DNA of 64,000 nucleotides, taken from positions 107,482,001 to 107,546,000 of the forward strand of contig NC_060214.1 of the NCBI RefSeq assembly GCF_021130785.1, read 5' to 3'. The position numbers and the translations under genes are program-made. How positions within the stretch are numbered: position 1 is the first letter of the stretch; the number at the start of each line of letters is the position of its first letter. The notes under the pieces were generated by a model. The model made no database searches. It was given only the letters and a program-made list of their open reading frames with translations, and was not told the origin of the DNA. This stretch comes from Homalodisca vitripennis. Taxonomy: Eukaryota > Arthropoda > Insecta > Hemiptera > Cicadellidae. Shown one piece after another: positions 44,640-56,150 of the stretch.

Positions 44640-45170
44640 ACAATCACTTTTGATTTGGACCCTCATATTATATCGCAATGCAAACACCAAGTACGTTTTC
44701 ACCTCAGTGTTGGAGAGGCATTATTGGAGATAAATTGTTACCGGTATATGTGTTTTTGCCAAATAGACTAAACGGGTCGCCCATATTTGGACTGTTTACA
44801 ATACGTGTTACGTGAACTATTGAATATATGCTTCTACGCGAAAGACATTAAATGTGGTGTATGCAGGATGATGCTCCTGCATATTTTAATTTAGATGTTA
44901 GGACGTACTTTCAGAAACAGGTGGATAGCTCGTGGTGGTTTTGTAGTCGTGGCATACTAGGTATTCTGACCTAAACCCCATTGGCTTTTTTGTTTGGGTT
45001 GAGTTAAAATTATTGTTATATTAAACACATGTGGGAAGTATGGAAATGTTAAGGGAAATAATAGTGAATGGCTGTAAACGATTAAGTAGAAACTGGGAGT
45101 ATTTGTGCATGAGAAGTTATATGAGAAATTGACATGAACGATGCATAGAGACATTGAGCTCATACTGTAG
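44640..45170 (+). pseudogene. Tc1/mariner-superfamily transposase fragment
   Basis: Reads RCWRGIIGDKLLPVYVFLP, then MQDDAPAHFNLDVRTYFQKQ, then a damaged WIGRGG-x-WPPRSPDLxP-like block and LAFLFG, followed by a VK segment. This is the second-aspartate and C-terminal region of IS630/mariner-type enzymes, broken by stops. Confidence 0.6.
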
Positions 45171-46399
45171 GATCGATAGTATTTGTTTTAATCTAACTAA
45201 ATTTTATTCTTGTTACATCTTTTAGTTATAAGGAAGAGCACTAGGCCACCCATGTCACACATAAGATACTCCTACTCTATCTAGTTTTAGTAAATAAATG
45301 TTTTTTTTGTTAAATTTTAAATTTCTTATTAATAACAAGGACGTTTTTGTTAATAACGAAAATTCAAATTGGTCAGTTAATAGTTTTGTGCTCTTAAATA
45401 TCTTTATACTTAATGTGTAGGTCTAAATTCTTCAACATTTTAGCCTTTAACAGGTTTTTTTATTAAAATTTAAGGTTTTTAAGATATTTAGCTTTACAAA
45501 TTGAAAATGACCGCAATGTTAAAAAGGAATGTTGTATACACATGAAACGTTGAAGGAATATGTTACTACCATGACCAGTGTCCATATCATGTTTGATGAT
45601 TTTAATTTAAGTAATTTCTGAGACATTACGCTTTTTGTAAAAATCACATATCACATATAGACAGATAGATGGAGAAAGGTGGGGAATAGACCATTATTTT
45701 CACGTAACATTTGTTGTTTTCTTTGGCTTTTGGAATAACATCCTGAAGTTTGGCTGCCTACATACGTAACACTGTATATACATTTAAATGATCTGAAAAT
45801 AATATTTTTCTTAATAAATTATTTGTGGATTAAAAGTTAAAATAAAAAGTGTGGGTACTAACTGTCATCAATTATTAAATATGAATACAAAATTAGCGTG
45901 GCTTCATGGTATAAATACTAAGCCCAAGCAAGAAAAGTGTTTCCCGCCAGTGTAATCTGAATAATAATTTTATTCATGTATGATTTGGTTCATTGTGTAA
46001 TCCATCGATGTTATTTAGATTAATATTTTCTATGAATACAGTACTTTACTCACTCAGCGGGCAACAAATTAAATAATAGTTTCACGTTACGTTAACATAA
46101 AGCTTTATTATAGAAAAATCAAACGTTCACTGCAGGCAATGCCCTTTAGTACTTCTATTATCGTGTGAAATAGTGTTCTGTGTACATTCTGTTGATATTT
46201 TCTACTGTTTTCATTTGAGTTACCTACATAGTGTTGTTAATTTTAGAGATCAAGTGCTATAAGGCCTAGTAATTTTTTGCAATATCAAAATATTAGGCTA
46301 ACCTATACGTTTATTATTGTTTGTTAGGTGCTGTTGGTTGTAAGAGTTTTACAATAGTTTGAAAAGGTTATATTAATGGTTCTACTTGATTCTAATACA
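45171..46399. other. Region upstream of RPA3
   Basis: AT-rich. No gene or clear element was seen. Confidence 0.5.
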
Positions 46400-46489
46400 A
46401 TGGCTGAGGCAATAAGAACCAAAGTTAATGGCTCTTTACTTCCAAAGTTCATAAATCGTAATATCAGTTTGATGGGGATTGTAATAAAG
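46400..46489 (+). CDS. RPA3: RPA3 exon 1
   Basis: 30 codons from ATG at 46400, donor AAG/gtaagt at 46490, phase 0. Confidence 0.87.
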
Positions 46490-49400
46490 GTAAGTTTCTG
46501 AATCTTGATTTTGAGTAACATTAGATTTATTAGGCCGATTCCAAGGTGATGGGTTAAATAAATAAATGATAATTTAGTTAATGCGGAAACTGGCAGTTAC
46601 ATAGTGAAAGGATCTTTTTTCAGGTTGTTGGGGCTAAAAAATTAGCTAAACCTTTTGCTTTTTGAACATTCCCGATTCTACGGGTAGGGTACAATAAGCG
46701 GACCCGGTTTTTTATATCGAAATTGGCAAACGATATTACTTAATCATAACCATCAATATAATCAATCAATACTGATTAATTATTTTGAACAATTAACTTA
46801 AATAATCTATATGAATAGCTGTATACACTTTCAAATAATACTCGTAGTGTAATATTTCAATTTTATATTTATAAGTAACATTTGATTATTAAAAATGGCA
46901 GTCTATTTTAGAAAACTACACAACATTGCTTTGAAAGATGATAAGACATGGTTTTCGTGACTTCAACATGTTGTACTCATACCGAAAAACCCATTATGTG
47001 CAATTTGTAGGAAAGAAACAACTGTAACTGTGAGAGGAGCAAATATGGTCGTCTTCAGTTTTCCTAAATTTGGTTATAATAATTTGATACTTTTATATCC
47101 ATTGATAGTCTAGGATTTGAGATGCGAAAATTAGGTATCGATGATTACATTCTTCGATATAAAAAACCGGGTCCGCTTATCGTACCCTACCCTTGGAGAA
47201 GTGGTTTTGACATCTATCAAGGCTTTATGATGGAAATAACATGACCCATAGTGTAGGCTGGTAAACGGAGAAAGTAATTGTTTCAACTTGCTGAATGCCA
47301 TTGATGTCACAGCAACCCTAGAATCACTTTCTCTGGGATAATCTTTAGTAAGACACTTTTAGCCTACTACTATTAGCTAAGCACTCAATCATAGGATTGA
47401 AAACTAGGAGTAGTAGCCTATGTCTACTTTCTTTAGCCACTTAAACAAAATATAGAAGTCTCTAGGTTAGGTGTCATTAAGATCTGTGGAAGTACTTTAC
47501 TGGTTCAGTGCAATACTTTGATGGTTTTCTAAGCTGAAGTTTTATGATGCTCTTCATCTTTGTGTTTTGTGTGTTACTAGATGCCTTTGTGCTCAAGGTA
47601 GCATCTTTAAAGGTCCACACAAGTGCTCTACTTGCAATTAGTTCGTACAAACATGCATATCACAATTCAGTCACCTTATCCTAAATTATTCTTAAAACTG
47701 AACATTTTTATGTTATAACTTGTAAAGTTCCTATCTTTATTATTTTGGGTAAATAATTATATCCCATTTTGCTTGTTGATATTTTCAAATGGAAAATGCT
47801 AAAGAAGTGAATAGAATAGGAATAATAGTTCAATAAAAGTGAGGAAGAACACAACGAACTAAAAACAACATCTGGTCCCCAACAGTCTTTTGACAATTCT
47901 TTCATACCATGGATCCAGTACTGGGCTTTAGGAATGTAAAATACACGGGTATTTGTTAATCAAGGTTAATATTAAATGTTCATACATACCCTGGTATTTT
48001 GCCTTTTAATAAAAAATCCCATCTCTGATTAAGTTAAAACTTGGGAAATTTATGTAAATTATTTTTTAGATTTGTTACAACAGTAGGTGTACAAAGGTAT
48101 TGATATTAACATAAATTATAAACACTAATAGGCAGGTGGTTACTGTGACATGGTGGAGGTGCAAGGTGTTGTGCAAGGAAAGGGATTGGTTCTGTGCGAT
48201 TACTATATTACCTGTAATTTTACTGTTTGCAGACCAATCCTAATGGGCGCTCTTTTGACATCCAGACAGGAGATAGGCAGGTGGTTACTGTGAACTTGAG
48301 GCAGCCACTTGATGACATGGTGGAGGGGCTCGTGGAGGTACAAGGTGTTGTGCAAGGAAAGGATTGGTTCTGTGTGACCACTATGTTAACTGTAATTTCC
48401 CTGTTTGCAGACCAATCCTAATGGGCGCTCTTTTGACATCCAGACAGGAGATAGGCAGGTGGTTACTGTGAACTTGAGGCAGCCACTTGATGACATGGTG
48501 GAGGGGCTTGTGGAAGTACAAGGTGTTGTGCAAGGAAAGGGATTAGTTATGTGCGACTACTATATTAACTTCCCACCAGAGCTCGCAGAGACATTTGGTA
48601 AGTCTGATATTGAGGTAAGTTAAAATGGTACATGGCCCTCCTTAGGGTAAAGGGCTAAGCACCTGCGATGCAGAGTGTAATGTGTTTCCTACGGAATAAA
48701 ACGATTATATAAATCATTAATATCATCACGATTAATATAATTTCAAATGCTCTGGTATGTTTTGTTTACTTTAACCTGGATTGTAGTCATACATTAGTTT
48801 AGTGATTTACCTGAAGAAAAGATCAGATTGCTGATCTCATAATGTAGTGTTTCCGATTGTGTTGTATCACTGAACGATAGCAAATGTCCGGAAAATTCCT
48901 GTTATCTTCACAATCTTTCCGTCGTCAAAAACAAATTTCAAACAAACAAATTCCTGTTATCTTCACAATCTTTCCGTCGTCAAAAACAAATTTCAAACAA
49001 ACAAATTCCTGTTATCTTCACAATCTTTCCGTCGTCAAAAACAAATTTCAAACAAACAAACATTTACGTCATAACATAGCCTTGACTATATTTTACGGGA
49101 ATTCAAATGTCTTAGTTTAGATCCATTTTTGAGTTTTGAGATTATTTTGTAATTGAGTGGACACACGCACTATGATACAAAATGATATGATACAAAATTC
49201 AGACATTTCTGGCACAAACTGTACTTGATGTTGTGAAACCTGAACATTTTTAAACTGTACTATTTCAAATCATAAATGTACCAAACTGAAATCAAATAAA
49301 AACCTTACTTATCAACCTTGAGGCTATGAAACGCCTCATCATAAAATCATCCATCTCACTCACCTGATTTTCACTAAATCAAGGTCAAGACAGTAGCTCA

Positions 49401-49740
49401 GAAAGAAATTGTTTTGAATATTTGAATTTGTTTTGGTAGTGAAAACAAAACCAACAGACAGTATGAATTTTCCAATGCTGTATTATTCAATGTAAAATTC
49501 ACATAACGATAAGTATTTTTGAGGAGATTATTTTGAATAGAATGTAAGAGTAAAAGTAGCAATGGTCAATTAAACTTTTTCCAGCTTGAGCACATGATAT
49601 TTTATAACCACTACACATTATGCACTCTCTAATAAGAAGTTTTATGATGAGAATTAATTTTCTGATTAATTTTTTCAGACCTGGAACTGGACAATGAAAC
49701 TGCAGTGTTGCTGAATGCCATACCCAATCCTTGGAGATAG
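46400..49740 (+). CDS. RPA3: Replication protein A small subunit (RPA3, 14 kDa), three exons
   Basis: Exons 46400-46489, 48411-48597 and 49679-49740 join in phases 0 and 1 to give 112 residues; human RPA3 has 121. RPA3 is the OB-fold subunit that holds the RPA trimer together on single-stranded DNA during replication and repair in the nucleus. Exon 1 gives MAEAIRTKVNGSLLPKFINR, then ISLMGIVIK. Exon 2 gives TNPNGRSFDIQTGDRQVVTV, then LRQPLDDMVEGLVEVQGVV, the OB-fold core, matching the RPA3 pattern HPTGKMF...EPLDEEISGIVEVVGRV. Exon 3 gives DLELDNETAVLLNAIPNPWR and TAG. The exon 2 donor at 48598 is chosen because it keeps FDLEL in frame, like FDLGL in the family. Exon 2 is preceded by duplicated copies of itself. 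Confidence 0.88.
46682..47192 (+). mobile_element. Short Merlin-like element in RPA3 intron 1
   Basis: 511 bp with inverted ends GGGTAGGGTAC...GTACCCTACCC and the same damaged N-terminal transposase segment as 32481-32660. It lacks the internal LINE and part of the right half. No target duplication is visible (flanks gattctac and ttggagaa). Confidence 0.8.
47193..48127. other. Rest of RPA3 intron 1
   Basis: AT-rich intron; no other element recognised. Confidence 0.6.
48128..48410 (+). pseudogene. Duplicated decoy copies of RPA3 exon 2
   Basis: Copy 1 (48128-48232) is a partial exon with two internal deletions. Copy 2 (48233-48410) repeats the first 145 bases or so of exon 2 after a good acceptor (gtttgcag), but lacks one G in ggaaaggatt and has no GT donor. 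It runs instead into the tgtaattt...gtttgcag acceptor of the real exon. The unit is 178 bp. Confidence 0.88.
48411..48597 (+). CDS. RPA3: RPA3 exon 2 (OB-fold core)
   Basis: 62 codons plus one base, acceptor gtttgcag ending at 48410, donor G/gtaagt at 48598. A second gtaagt donor lies 17 bases downstream at 48615. Confidence 0.85.
48760..48895 (+). repeat. Truncated end of the foldback family in RPA3 intron 2
   Basis: Shares cctgaagaaaagatcagatt, a damaged gatctcgaaacg block and actgaacgat-gcaaatgtccgg with 52650-52760. Confidence 0.75.
48896..49060 (+). repeat. Three perfect 55-bp tandem repeats
   Basis: Unit ttcctgttatcttcacaatc...aaacaaacaaa, three identical copies (starts 48896, 48951, 49006). 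Its first 38 bases or so are the terminal part of the foldback family (compare 52757-52795). Confidence 0.93.
49679..49740 (+). CDS. RPA3: RPA3 exon 3 and stop
   Basis: Acceptor ttttttcag ending at 49678; two bases complete Asp, then LELDNETAVLLNAIPNPWR and TAG at 49738-49740. Confidence 0.85.
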
Positions 49741-50113
49741 GAATTAGGAATGCTTTTTACATTAAGAATGTTTAATATACTTTTCCTTTTCATAACTTAT
49801 TTACTTCGTATTTTATTTTCCCTACATATTTATGTTTTTACTTATGTCATAATTTGTTTTGATTACTGCAATTTTTGCCTTATTATAATGACTCTTAACA
49901 GATGAAATGAAAAAATTTTATGAAATTGGCATGCATTCAAAGTGTCTTAAGCACGCTGCCCAATAGTTCTTAATGCTATCTGTTTCTTTTCTCAACATTA
50001 TTACTAGTAGGGATTCATGTTTGGTTTAACCGTTTTATTAATAATATAATAATTTAAAATTGTAAACTTTTTAATGTAAAAAACTTATGTCTGTATTTGT
50101 CTTTGAGTTAAAA

Positions 50114-50119
50114 AATAAA
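50114..50119 (+). terminator. Poly(A) signal AATAAA after RPA3
   Basis: First canonical hexamer after the RPA3 stop, 374 bases downstream. Confidence 0.5.
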
Positions 50120-51787
50120 CACGGATACATGTATAATCAGTAAATACAAAAAGGAAAGGAGTAAAATCATTTAATTATTAAATTTGTTATTTTATACTGT
50201 GACAGCTGTTTGGGTATAATATTTAATTTACACCAATGAGTTATTTAAATATCAATATATCTTAGATGTAACGTTGTTAGTTTATCAGCAACCGTTTTGT
50301 ATATTCATTATTTTTCAAAAATTATATTCAACACACACACACACACCTAGTAGAACTTTATTATATTTGTATTGCTGTTGGAAGAACTTGTTTGAACATA
50401 TATATATATATATACAGGATATCCATTATAATTTCTCTAACATCAAATAACTCTCTCAGGCTCACTCTTTCAGTATGCATTATGCTACAAATTCAACAAC
50501 AGAGTGGTTATAATCTTCGAACATGTTTAACCTAAATTTACACAATTATTTAACAATAATAATTTGCAAACAATAAAATTCATAATGTATTTATATACCG
50601 TAACTTAATTAGTATTATATACAATGTAGATACCTCTGTTTTTATACTTATGTAAATTGTTAATAAAGCAAAGATAAGTAACAGATTGGCTTGGCTTTAG
50701 ATTTTGTTATTCCTTTTCATACAAGAAGGCTTGATGTAGGTAGGGAATTGAAATTGTGTGGTTGTGGCAATTCTGGCTTGCAGTATAGAATTATATTGTG
50801 GTTCGTGCCTTGCGTAGCTATAAAATTGAATATTGTTATAAGAATATCCTAGTGATTGTGGCGCTTCCCTCCTATAAAGCGCCAAGGGCCATCCGTATTA
50901 GACTTTCTTTGTTTTTTTGGGAGGAGTGAGGGGGGGGGACGAAAAATACGTAGGTTATCAATGCCCTACATTATTAGACTTCATCGGAAGAACTGCAATG
51001 TGGTAATCGCCTCGCTCGCTGCGTCACTGCTAATTGTTGGCTGAAGTGCTCAGTTTAGACATTCACAGAGTAAGTGCTACGTGAATGCTCCTCATGGGCA
51101 AAACAGTAAAGGCTTTTCATTCATCAATGGATATAACCCATTGGTACGATATGAAGATAAGAGTTTGTGTGAAAACCAATCTTACCAGAGTGTATTTATG
51201 CAAGTGAACTAAATGTCATTGTTGCAATGTTCGCAATGGCATAAAACCATGTTTTCTATAAAAAGTGTTGTATTAAGTTCTTCCAAACATACTGTCAAAA
51301 TAGACATAGTACGTTGAAAATAAAATGTCCCTCCAACTAATAATGTTTTTGACATCGAAAATAACATTAGAAACTTTAACACATACATAACACGTAAAGT
51401 TGGTTTTAATGTGTTATGTTTCCCCCAATTACCAAAATGGGACAACTCAAATTTTAAGTGGTAATCCACTACTTTGATCTATCAAATGAAATCTGATACT
51501 ATATTTACAAAAGGTTTGGTTGAAATGTTAATGTTTACACATAACGTAGCTATGATAGGAAGGGTTGATTCAATGTGAATGTTGAGTTGTTGAAGCTGCA
51601 GTTCAACCTTCATCATAGTGCAGTGTTTGGGATTAGATGCCGTTACATTCTTGACCACTGAAATCTGGATTCCTATTTGTCTGAAGAGTTTCAAGAAAAA
51701 GTCGGTGACGAAGAAGTTCAAAATTAACTTGTTACATCGTTTCAACATCAGAGACACCTAGACCACAAAATATAGGGTAATCTAGAT
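50120..51787. other. Region downstream of RPA3
   Basis: No gene recognised. A GC-richer patch at 50855-51050, with a ggtggcgctt-like motif and a G tract at 50930, may be a transposon end. Short minus-strand frames at 51209-51757 show no known motif. Confidence 0.4.
50333..50412 (+). repeat. Short AC and TA microsatellites
   Basis: (AC)7 at about 50333-50346 and (TA)7 at about 50399-50412. Confidence 0.85.
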
Positions 51788-51798
51788 GAAGAGGTATT

Positions 51799-52802
51799 GT
51801 GAAGGAAACAGGATTTTTCCGGACATTTGCCATCGTTCAGTGAAACAAGAAAACAGTAACACTACGTTTCGAGATCTGCAATCTGATCTCTTCTTCAGGT
51901 AAAGAACTAACCTAATACATAATTACAAACTAGGTTAAAATAAACAAATCTTACTAAAGCGTTGTGGCACGCCTAAGTCAGGAATTACAACGTACATGTT
52001 GTCAACTTCACTAACACTAAAGACATGCACTTAATACAAAACTATACAAAACACTAATCATTAAAACTAAACTACGGAATACAGGTCACAATACGTCTTC
52101 ACTGTCTACTAACCACCTACGACTGACCAGAGGGACTAGCCAATGGCAATCGTGACGGCTGGCTAAAACAAGATGGCGGAAATACAAGGGAAGGGGAACA
52201 GGAATGGGCCCTTTCGTTATTATTGGTTCATGCGAGATGAACTTCTTAAAACCATATTATAAACCAATATTATAAACCATATGTAATAAACCAATGCGGA
52301 GTCACAATATGGTTTTTAAGAAGTTCATCTCGCATGAACCAATAATAACGAAAGGGCCCATTCCTGTTCCCCTTCCCTTGTATTTCCGCCATCTTGTTTT
52401 AGCCAGCCGTCACGATTGCCATTGGCTAGTCCCTCTGGTCAGTCGTAGGTGGTTAGTAGACGAGTGAAGACGTATTGTGACCTGTATTCCGTAGTTTAGT
52501 TTTAATGATTAGTGTTTTGTATAGTTTTGTATTAAGTGCATGTCTTTAGTGTTAGTGAAGTTGACAACAACATGTACGTTGTGATTCCTGACTTAGGCGT
52601 GCCACAACGCTTTAGTAAGATTTGTTTATTTTAACCTAGTTTGTAATTATGTATTAGGTTAGTTCTTTACCTGAAGAAGAGATCAGATTGCAGATCTCGA
52701 AACGTAGTGTTACTGTTTTCTTGTTTCACTGAACGATGGCAAATGTCCGGAAAAATCCTGTTTCCTTCACAATCCTTCCATCGTCAAAAATAACCTTTAA
52801 GG
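51799..52802. mobile_element. Foldback element with about 465-bp inverted arms
   Basis: The left arm (about 51799-52260) and right arm (about 52305-52773) are near-perfect inverted copies around a 45-bp AT-rich loop. An 11-bp direct repeat, GAAGAGGTATT, flanks the unit (51788-51798 and 52803-52813). The right side carries about 29 extra bases (ccttccatcgtcaaaaataa...) absent on the left. The arms contain CTGAAGAAGAGATCAGATTG and then GATCTCGAAACG. No protein. Confidence 0.85.
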
Positions 52803-52813
52803 GAAGAGGTATT

Positions 52814-53914
52814 CTCTTCAAGTGCACTACGATGTGATAAACACAATCTCTAAGCACGGTGGAGCAACCAAGTTTTCTACACAGTTGGTGACATTCAACA
52901 CAAACTTTTTACATAGTTTTGACGTCAAAGAAGCCTAGATTACAAAAGAGATATATCTGGTTTGCCCAGCAACTATCCAATGTAATCTAAATGAGCAAAG
53001 TGGAGCAGGAGTGAAAACACCCTTTTATTAATTTTTTTATTTTGAATTTGCTTCCTTCTTTTTTTACTTGTGTTGAAATGATAATAATAAAATGCAGCAA
53101 AATTTGTCTTAAAAAATTGCTATTGGCAACGGGAGCATCTGAAGTGCTGTGTTTTAAAATGAACTAAAAACGTAATTTAATATTTAAGAATTGTATGTTT
53201 CTCAATGCTCAAGTTTACAAAGCTCAGAGCTTGAATCTTTTTCCATGTTAATACAATACTTTCTGAAGTACAAAATTTATATTAGCCTTTTTTAAAAATA
53301 TTATTGCAACACTAAGTAAATGGCTGGAGTCATAGATGAAATTTAAATGATTTTTACATATTACTGGATGCGTACAAAACAGGCTCCGCTTTCCTTTGGT
53401 CTGAAACTTATTTTGCTTGAACGCATATGTTAAACACATTCTCCTGCAAATTATACTTACTTATCAGCATGCTACTTTAAACTCCATTACTTTATCTACT
53501 CAGATAATATTGCTTATCGGTATAAGTTATCTTTGTTGAGCACTTCCCTAACCATTTGTTCTTCAATTCAGTGGAAATGGGTGTTTTTAAAATAACCCAT
53601 AGATTTGAGTGACATTTTCTTGAAAGATCAAAATGTTAAAGATTTTCTACGAGATCAACATGGGAACACATTAGAAAACAACATAGATTCCATTGCCCTG
53701 TATATTCAATCAAAAATTCAGATAAGTTTATCATAACAAGAGTGAATTCAAACAAAAATATCCTTAATGGTTGAAAAAATGGATTTGTTTTTAAGTCTCT
53801 AATTTTGATGGAGACACCAGCACCTTGGATAGAGGCAACAGCTTGGGAGGAAGATTCAAAAGTTTCGAGGAGTGTGGTCCTAGAGCCTAATTATAAAAAC
53901 TTAGAACCTCCGAG
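52814..53914. other. Intergenic, unassigned
   Basis: AT-rich. No gene or transposon could be named. Confidence 0.45.
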
Positions 53915-54840
53915 TCTCAAGATTCAAGATCTTTATTTGTTTTTAAACATAGTACATATATTCAGTTGACATCATCAAAATACTTATCAGTAATAATTTT
54001 ACAGTTATTTCATAAAACCACTCTAAAGTTTAAAATATTAATAAAGTTACAGATTTAACAAATAATTAACAACAAAAACACTATAAACAACAACAAATGA
54101 CAATAACAAGAGATTAAAAACAACAAAAGAATAAGACACATCTAAAATTTTGTATCACTAGTATCACAGGCAAGGTATTCATTGACACAATACAATGTTA
54201 TCTCCTTTAACCAGCTATTAATTAGAATTAAACCTCTTAATACTTACTAACCAAGCTCCTTCAGGCAATTTATTAAAAAGTTTTATTTCTATAAAAACGT
54301 GGCTTTTATTAGTTTTTTTCTAGTCTAATTGGTGGTAAGTCAAGCTTATTTAAGTTTCTTGTTTTGTAAACATGTGTGTATATCTTCTGATTTGATATAA
54401 TTGAAATTTTCTTTAACTTTCATTGGACAAAGAAATATCTGTACAAGGCGATGTCATAATGTGAAATTCTCTAAACATAGGCAAACACGTCTCTATGTCT
54501 GGTATCCCTTTAATTATTATTCTAAGAGCTTTCTTCTGCCATACAAAAGCTTTATTAGATACCCTAATGTTACCCCATAAATTGACACTATATCAAATGT
54601 GTGTGAAAAAAAGCATAGTAAGATATTATGTGCATTTCGTTACTAACACAGAACTTAAGCTTACAAAGTAAAAATACAACTCTAGCTAACTTTTTACAAA
54701 CGTTTTTTACATTGCATTCCCAGTTTAACTTACTATCTAAATAAAAATACCAAGCAGTTTAATAGTACTCAGTAACTCAGTAATACAGCAGCTACTCAGA
54801 CTCTCATCAATGCTGCTGCTTCTCATTCGCTTAATCAATA
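53915..54840 (-). pseudogene. LINE 3' fragment
   Basis: On the minus strand at about 54540 the frame reads VWQKKALRIIIKGIPDIETC, then FREFHIMT and YKTRNLNKLDLPPIRL. These are typical thumb and C-terminal features of LINE ORF2. The 3' end is aataaagatcttgaatcttg at about 53915-53935. Frames are broken. Confidence 0.6.
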
Positions 54841-55199
54841 GTAACTTTATCTCCCGATACTACAAGCTCTCTAGCTATAATCCACGTACAAATTTGTCTA
54901 GCAAACAGACAATAGACAAACATTTATTGTATAATACGTTTTCTGCTATCACAATGTAATAAAAACCTGTACATAGTCAATGATTAAAACTACATAACTA
55001 AACTTATTCTAAAACATTACTTTTAATACATATGTTATTGATATAAAAACATAAAAAAAGTTGATTAAATCCAAGGCTTAAACCTATTTTACAATTTTTT
55101 AAAAGATATATTTTTATTATTCGTTTTCATCATCAAAAAGAATTTATTTACGCTATAATATATTTTTTTGACAAAGTGCTTCTTTTAATTTTTTTGTAA

Positions 55200-55393
55200 A
55201 TGTAGATAAGGGAAGTTTTTTATATTACTGTGCAATATTATTATATAATTTCAAACCTAGATAAAGAGGACTAGTTTCAAATTTTATTAGTTTATGTGGA
55301 CATTGAAACAAATTACAATTTCTTGTGTGATATCTATAATTAAATTTGTATTTTTCAAATTGATCAGGATTCTTATGTTCTAATTTAAGCATT

Positions 55394-55464
<71 letters not shown>

Positions 55465-56150
55465 GACAAAGTAAGGATGTTAAATTTTTCAAATAACGGT
55501 TTACATGTTGTTTTTGATTTGCAATGACCTATTGTTTCTAATAATTGATTTTTGACTAATAAAGAGTTTTTTTTCACATCTGAGCAATTACCCTACAAAG
55601 TAATCCCATAACTGACGAGTATACATGGGCATAATACACAGCTATACCAACTTCCAAAGATGTTATTCTAAGTAGTATACTCAACGCATACCTGGTTGAA
55701 TTAAGTTCCTTATTTAATATATTGATATGGTCAGAAAATTTTAATTTAGTGTCTAAATGTAAGCCTAACAATTAATTGTACTACTTGTGAATTATTATTA
55801 AACCCTTTACAAAAATGATCATTTCTTGATTTAAAGCGTATTAGTTTTGTCTCGATTTAACAACAGACCGTGAGTAAGGAAAATTTTGTCAAGTTTGCCA
55901 ATGACATCTTTGGTGTCAAGTTCTAAGTCAAAACATTTTTCGTCTAATTAGAGCAGTTGTATCGTCTGCATATAAAGAGGCTGCAAACTTCTTTATGGAG
56001 GTAATTTGGCAGATCATTGACATAGAAAATGAATAACAATTGGCCCAAGATTTACCCTTGGGGTACACCATGTTTTACATCTGCCCTATTGGAACAATAT
56101 TTTCCTGATTTACACAGTATGAAGTGATCCAGCACCGACACACCCATTTG
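55200..56150 (-). pseudogene. LINE reverse transcriptase fragment, minus strand
   Basis: At about 56070-55960 the minus strand reads GVPQG, then FYVNDLPNYLHKEVCSL and a YADD-type catalytic box across a frameshift. At 55771-55580 it reads MLGLHLDTKLKFSDHINILN and YALSILLRI. The end is RYHTRNCNLFQCPHKL, KFETSPLYLGLKLYNNI. A TA microsatellite has grown inside it. Confidence 0.75.
55398..55462. repeat. (TA)n microsatellite
   Basis: About 32 TA units inside the minus-strand LINE. It produces artificial Tyr-Ile repeat frames. Confidence 0.95.

Noticed and set aside
48896..49060. Possible CRISPR-like array
   Set aside because: The 55-bp units are contiguous identical tandem repeats without spacers, in an animal genome.
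51209..51757. Two adjacent minus-strand frames of 86 and 91 residues
   Set aside because: No similarity to any family I know, no splice sites joining them, and AT-rich composition like the surroundings.
53808..53935. Plus-strand reading METPAPWIEATAWEEDSK as a possible exon
   Set aside because: No acceptor or donor in phase and no family recognised; probably part of an old repeat.
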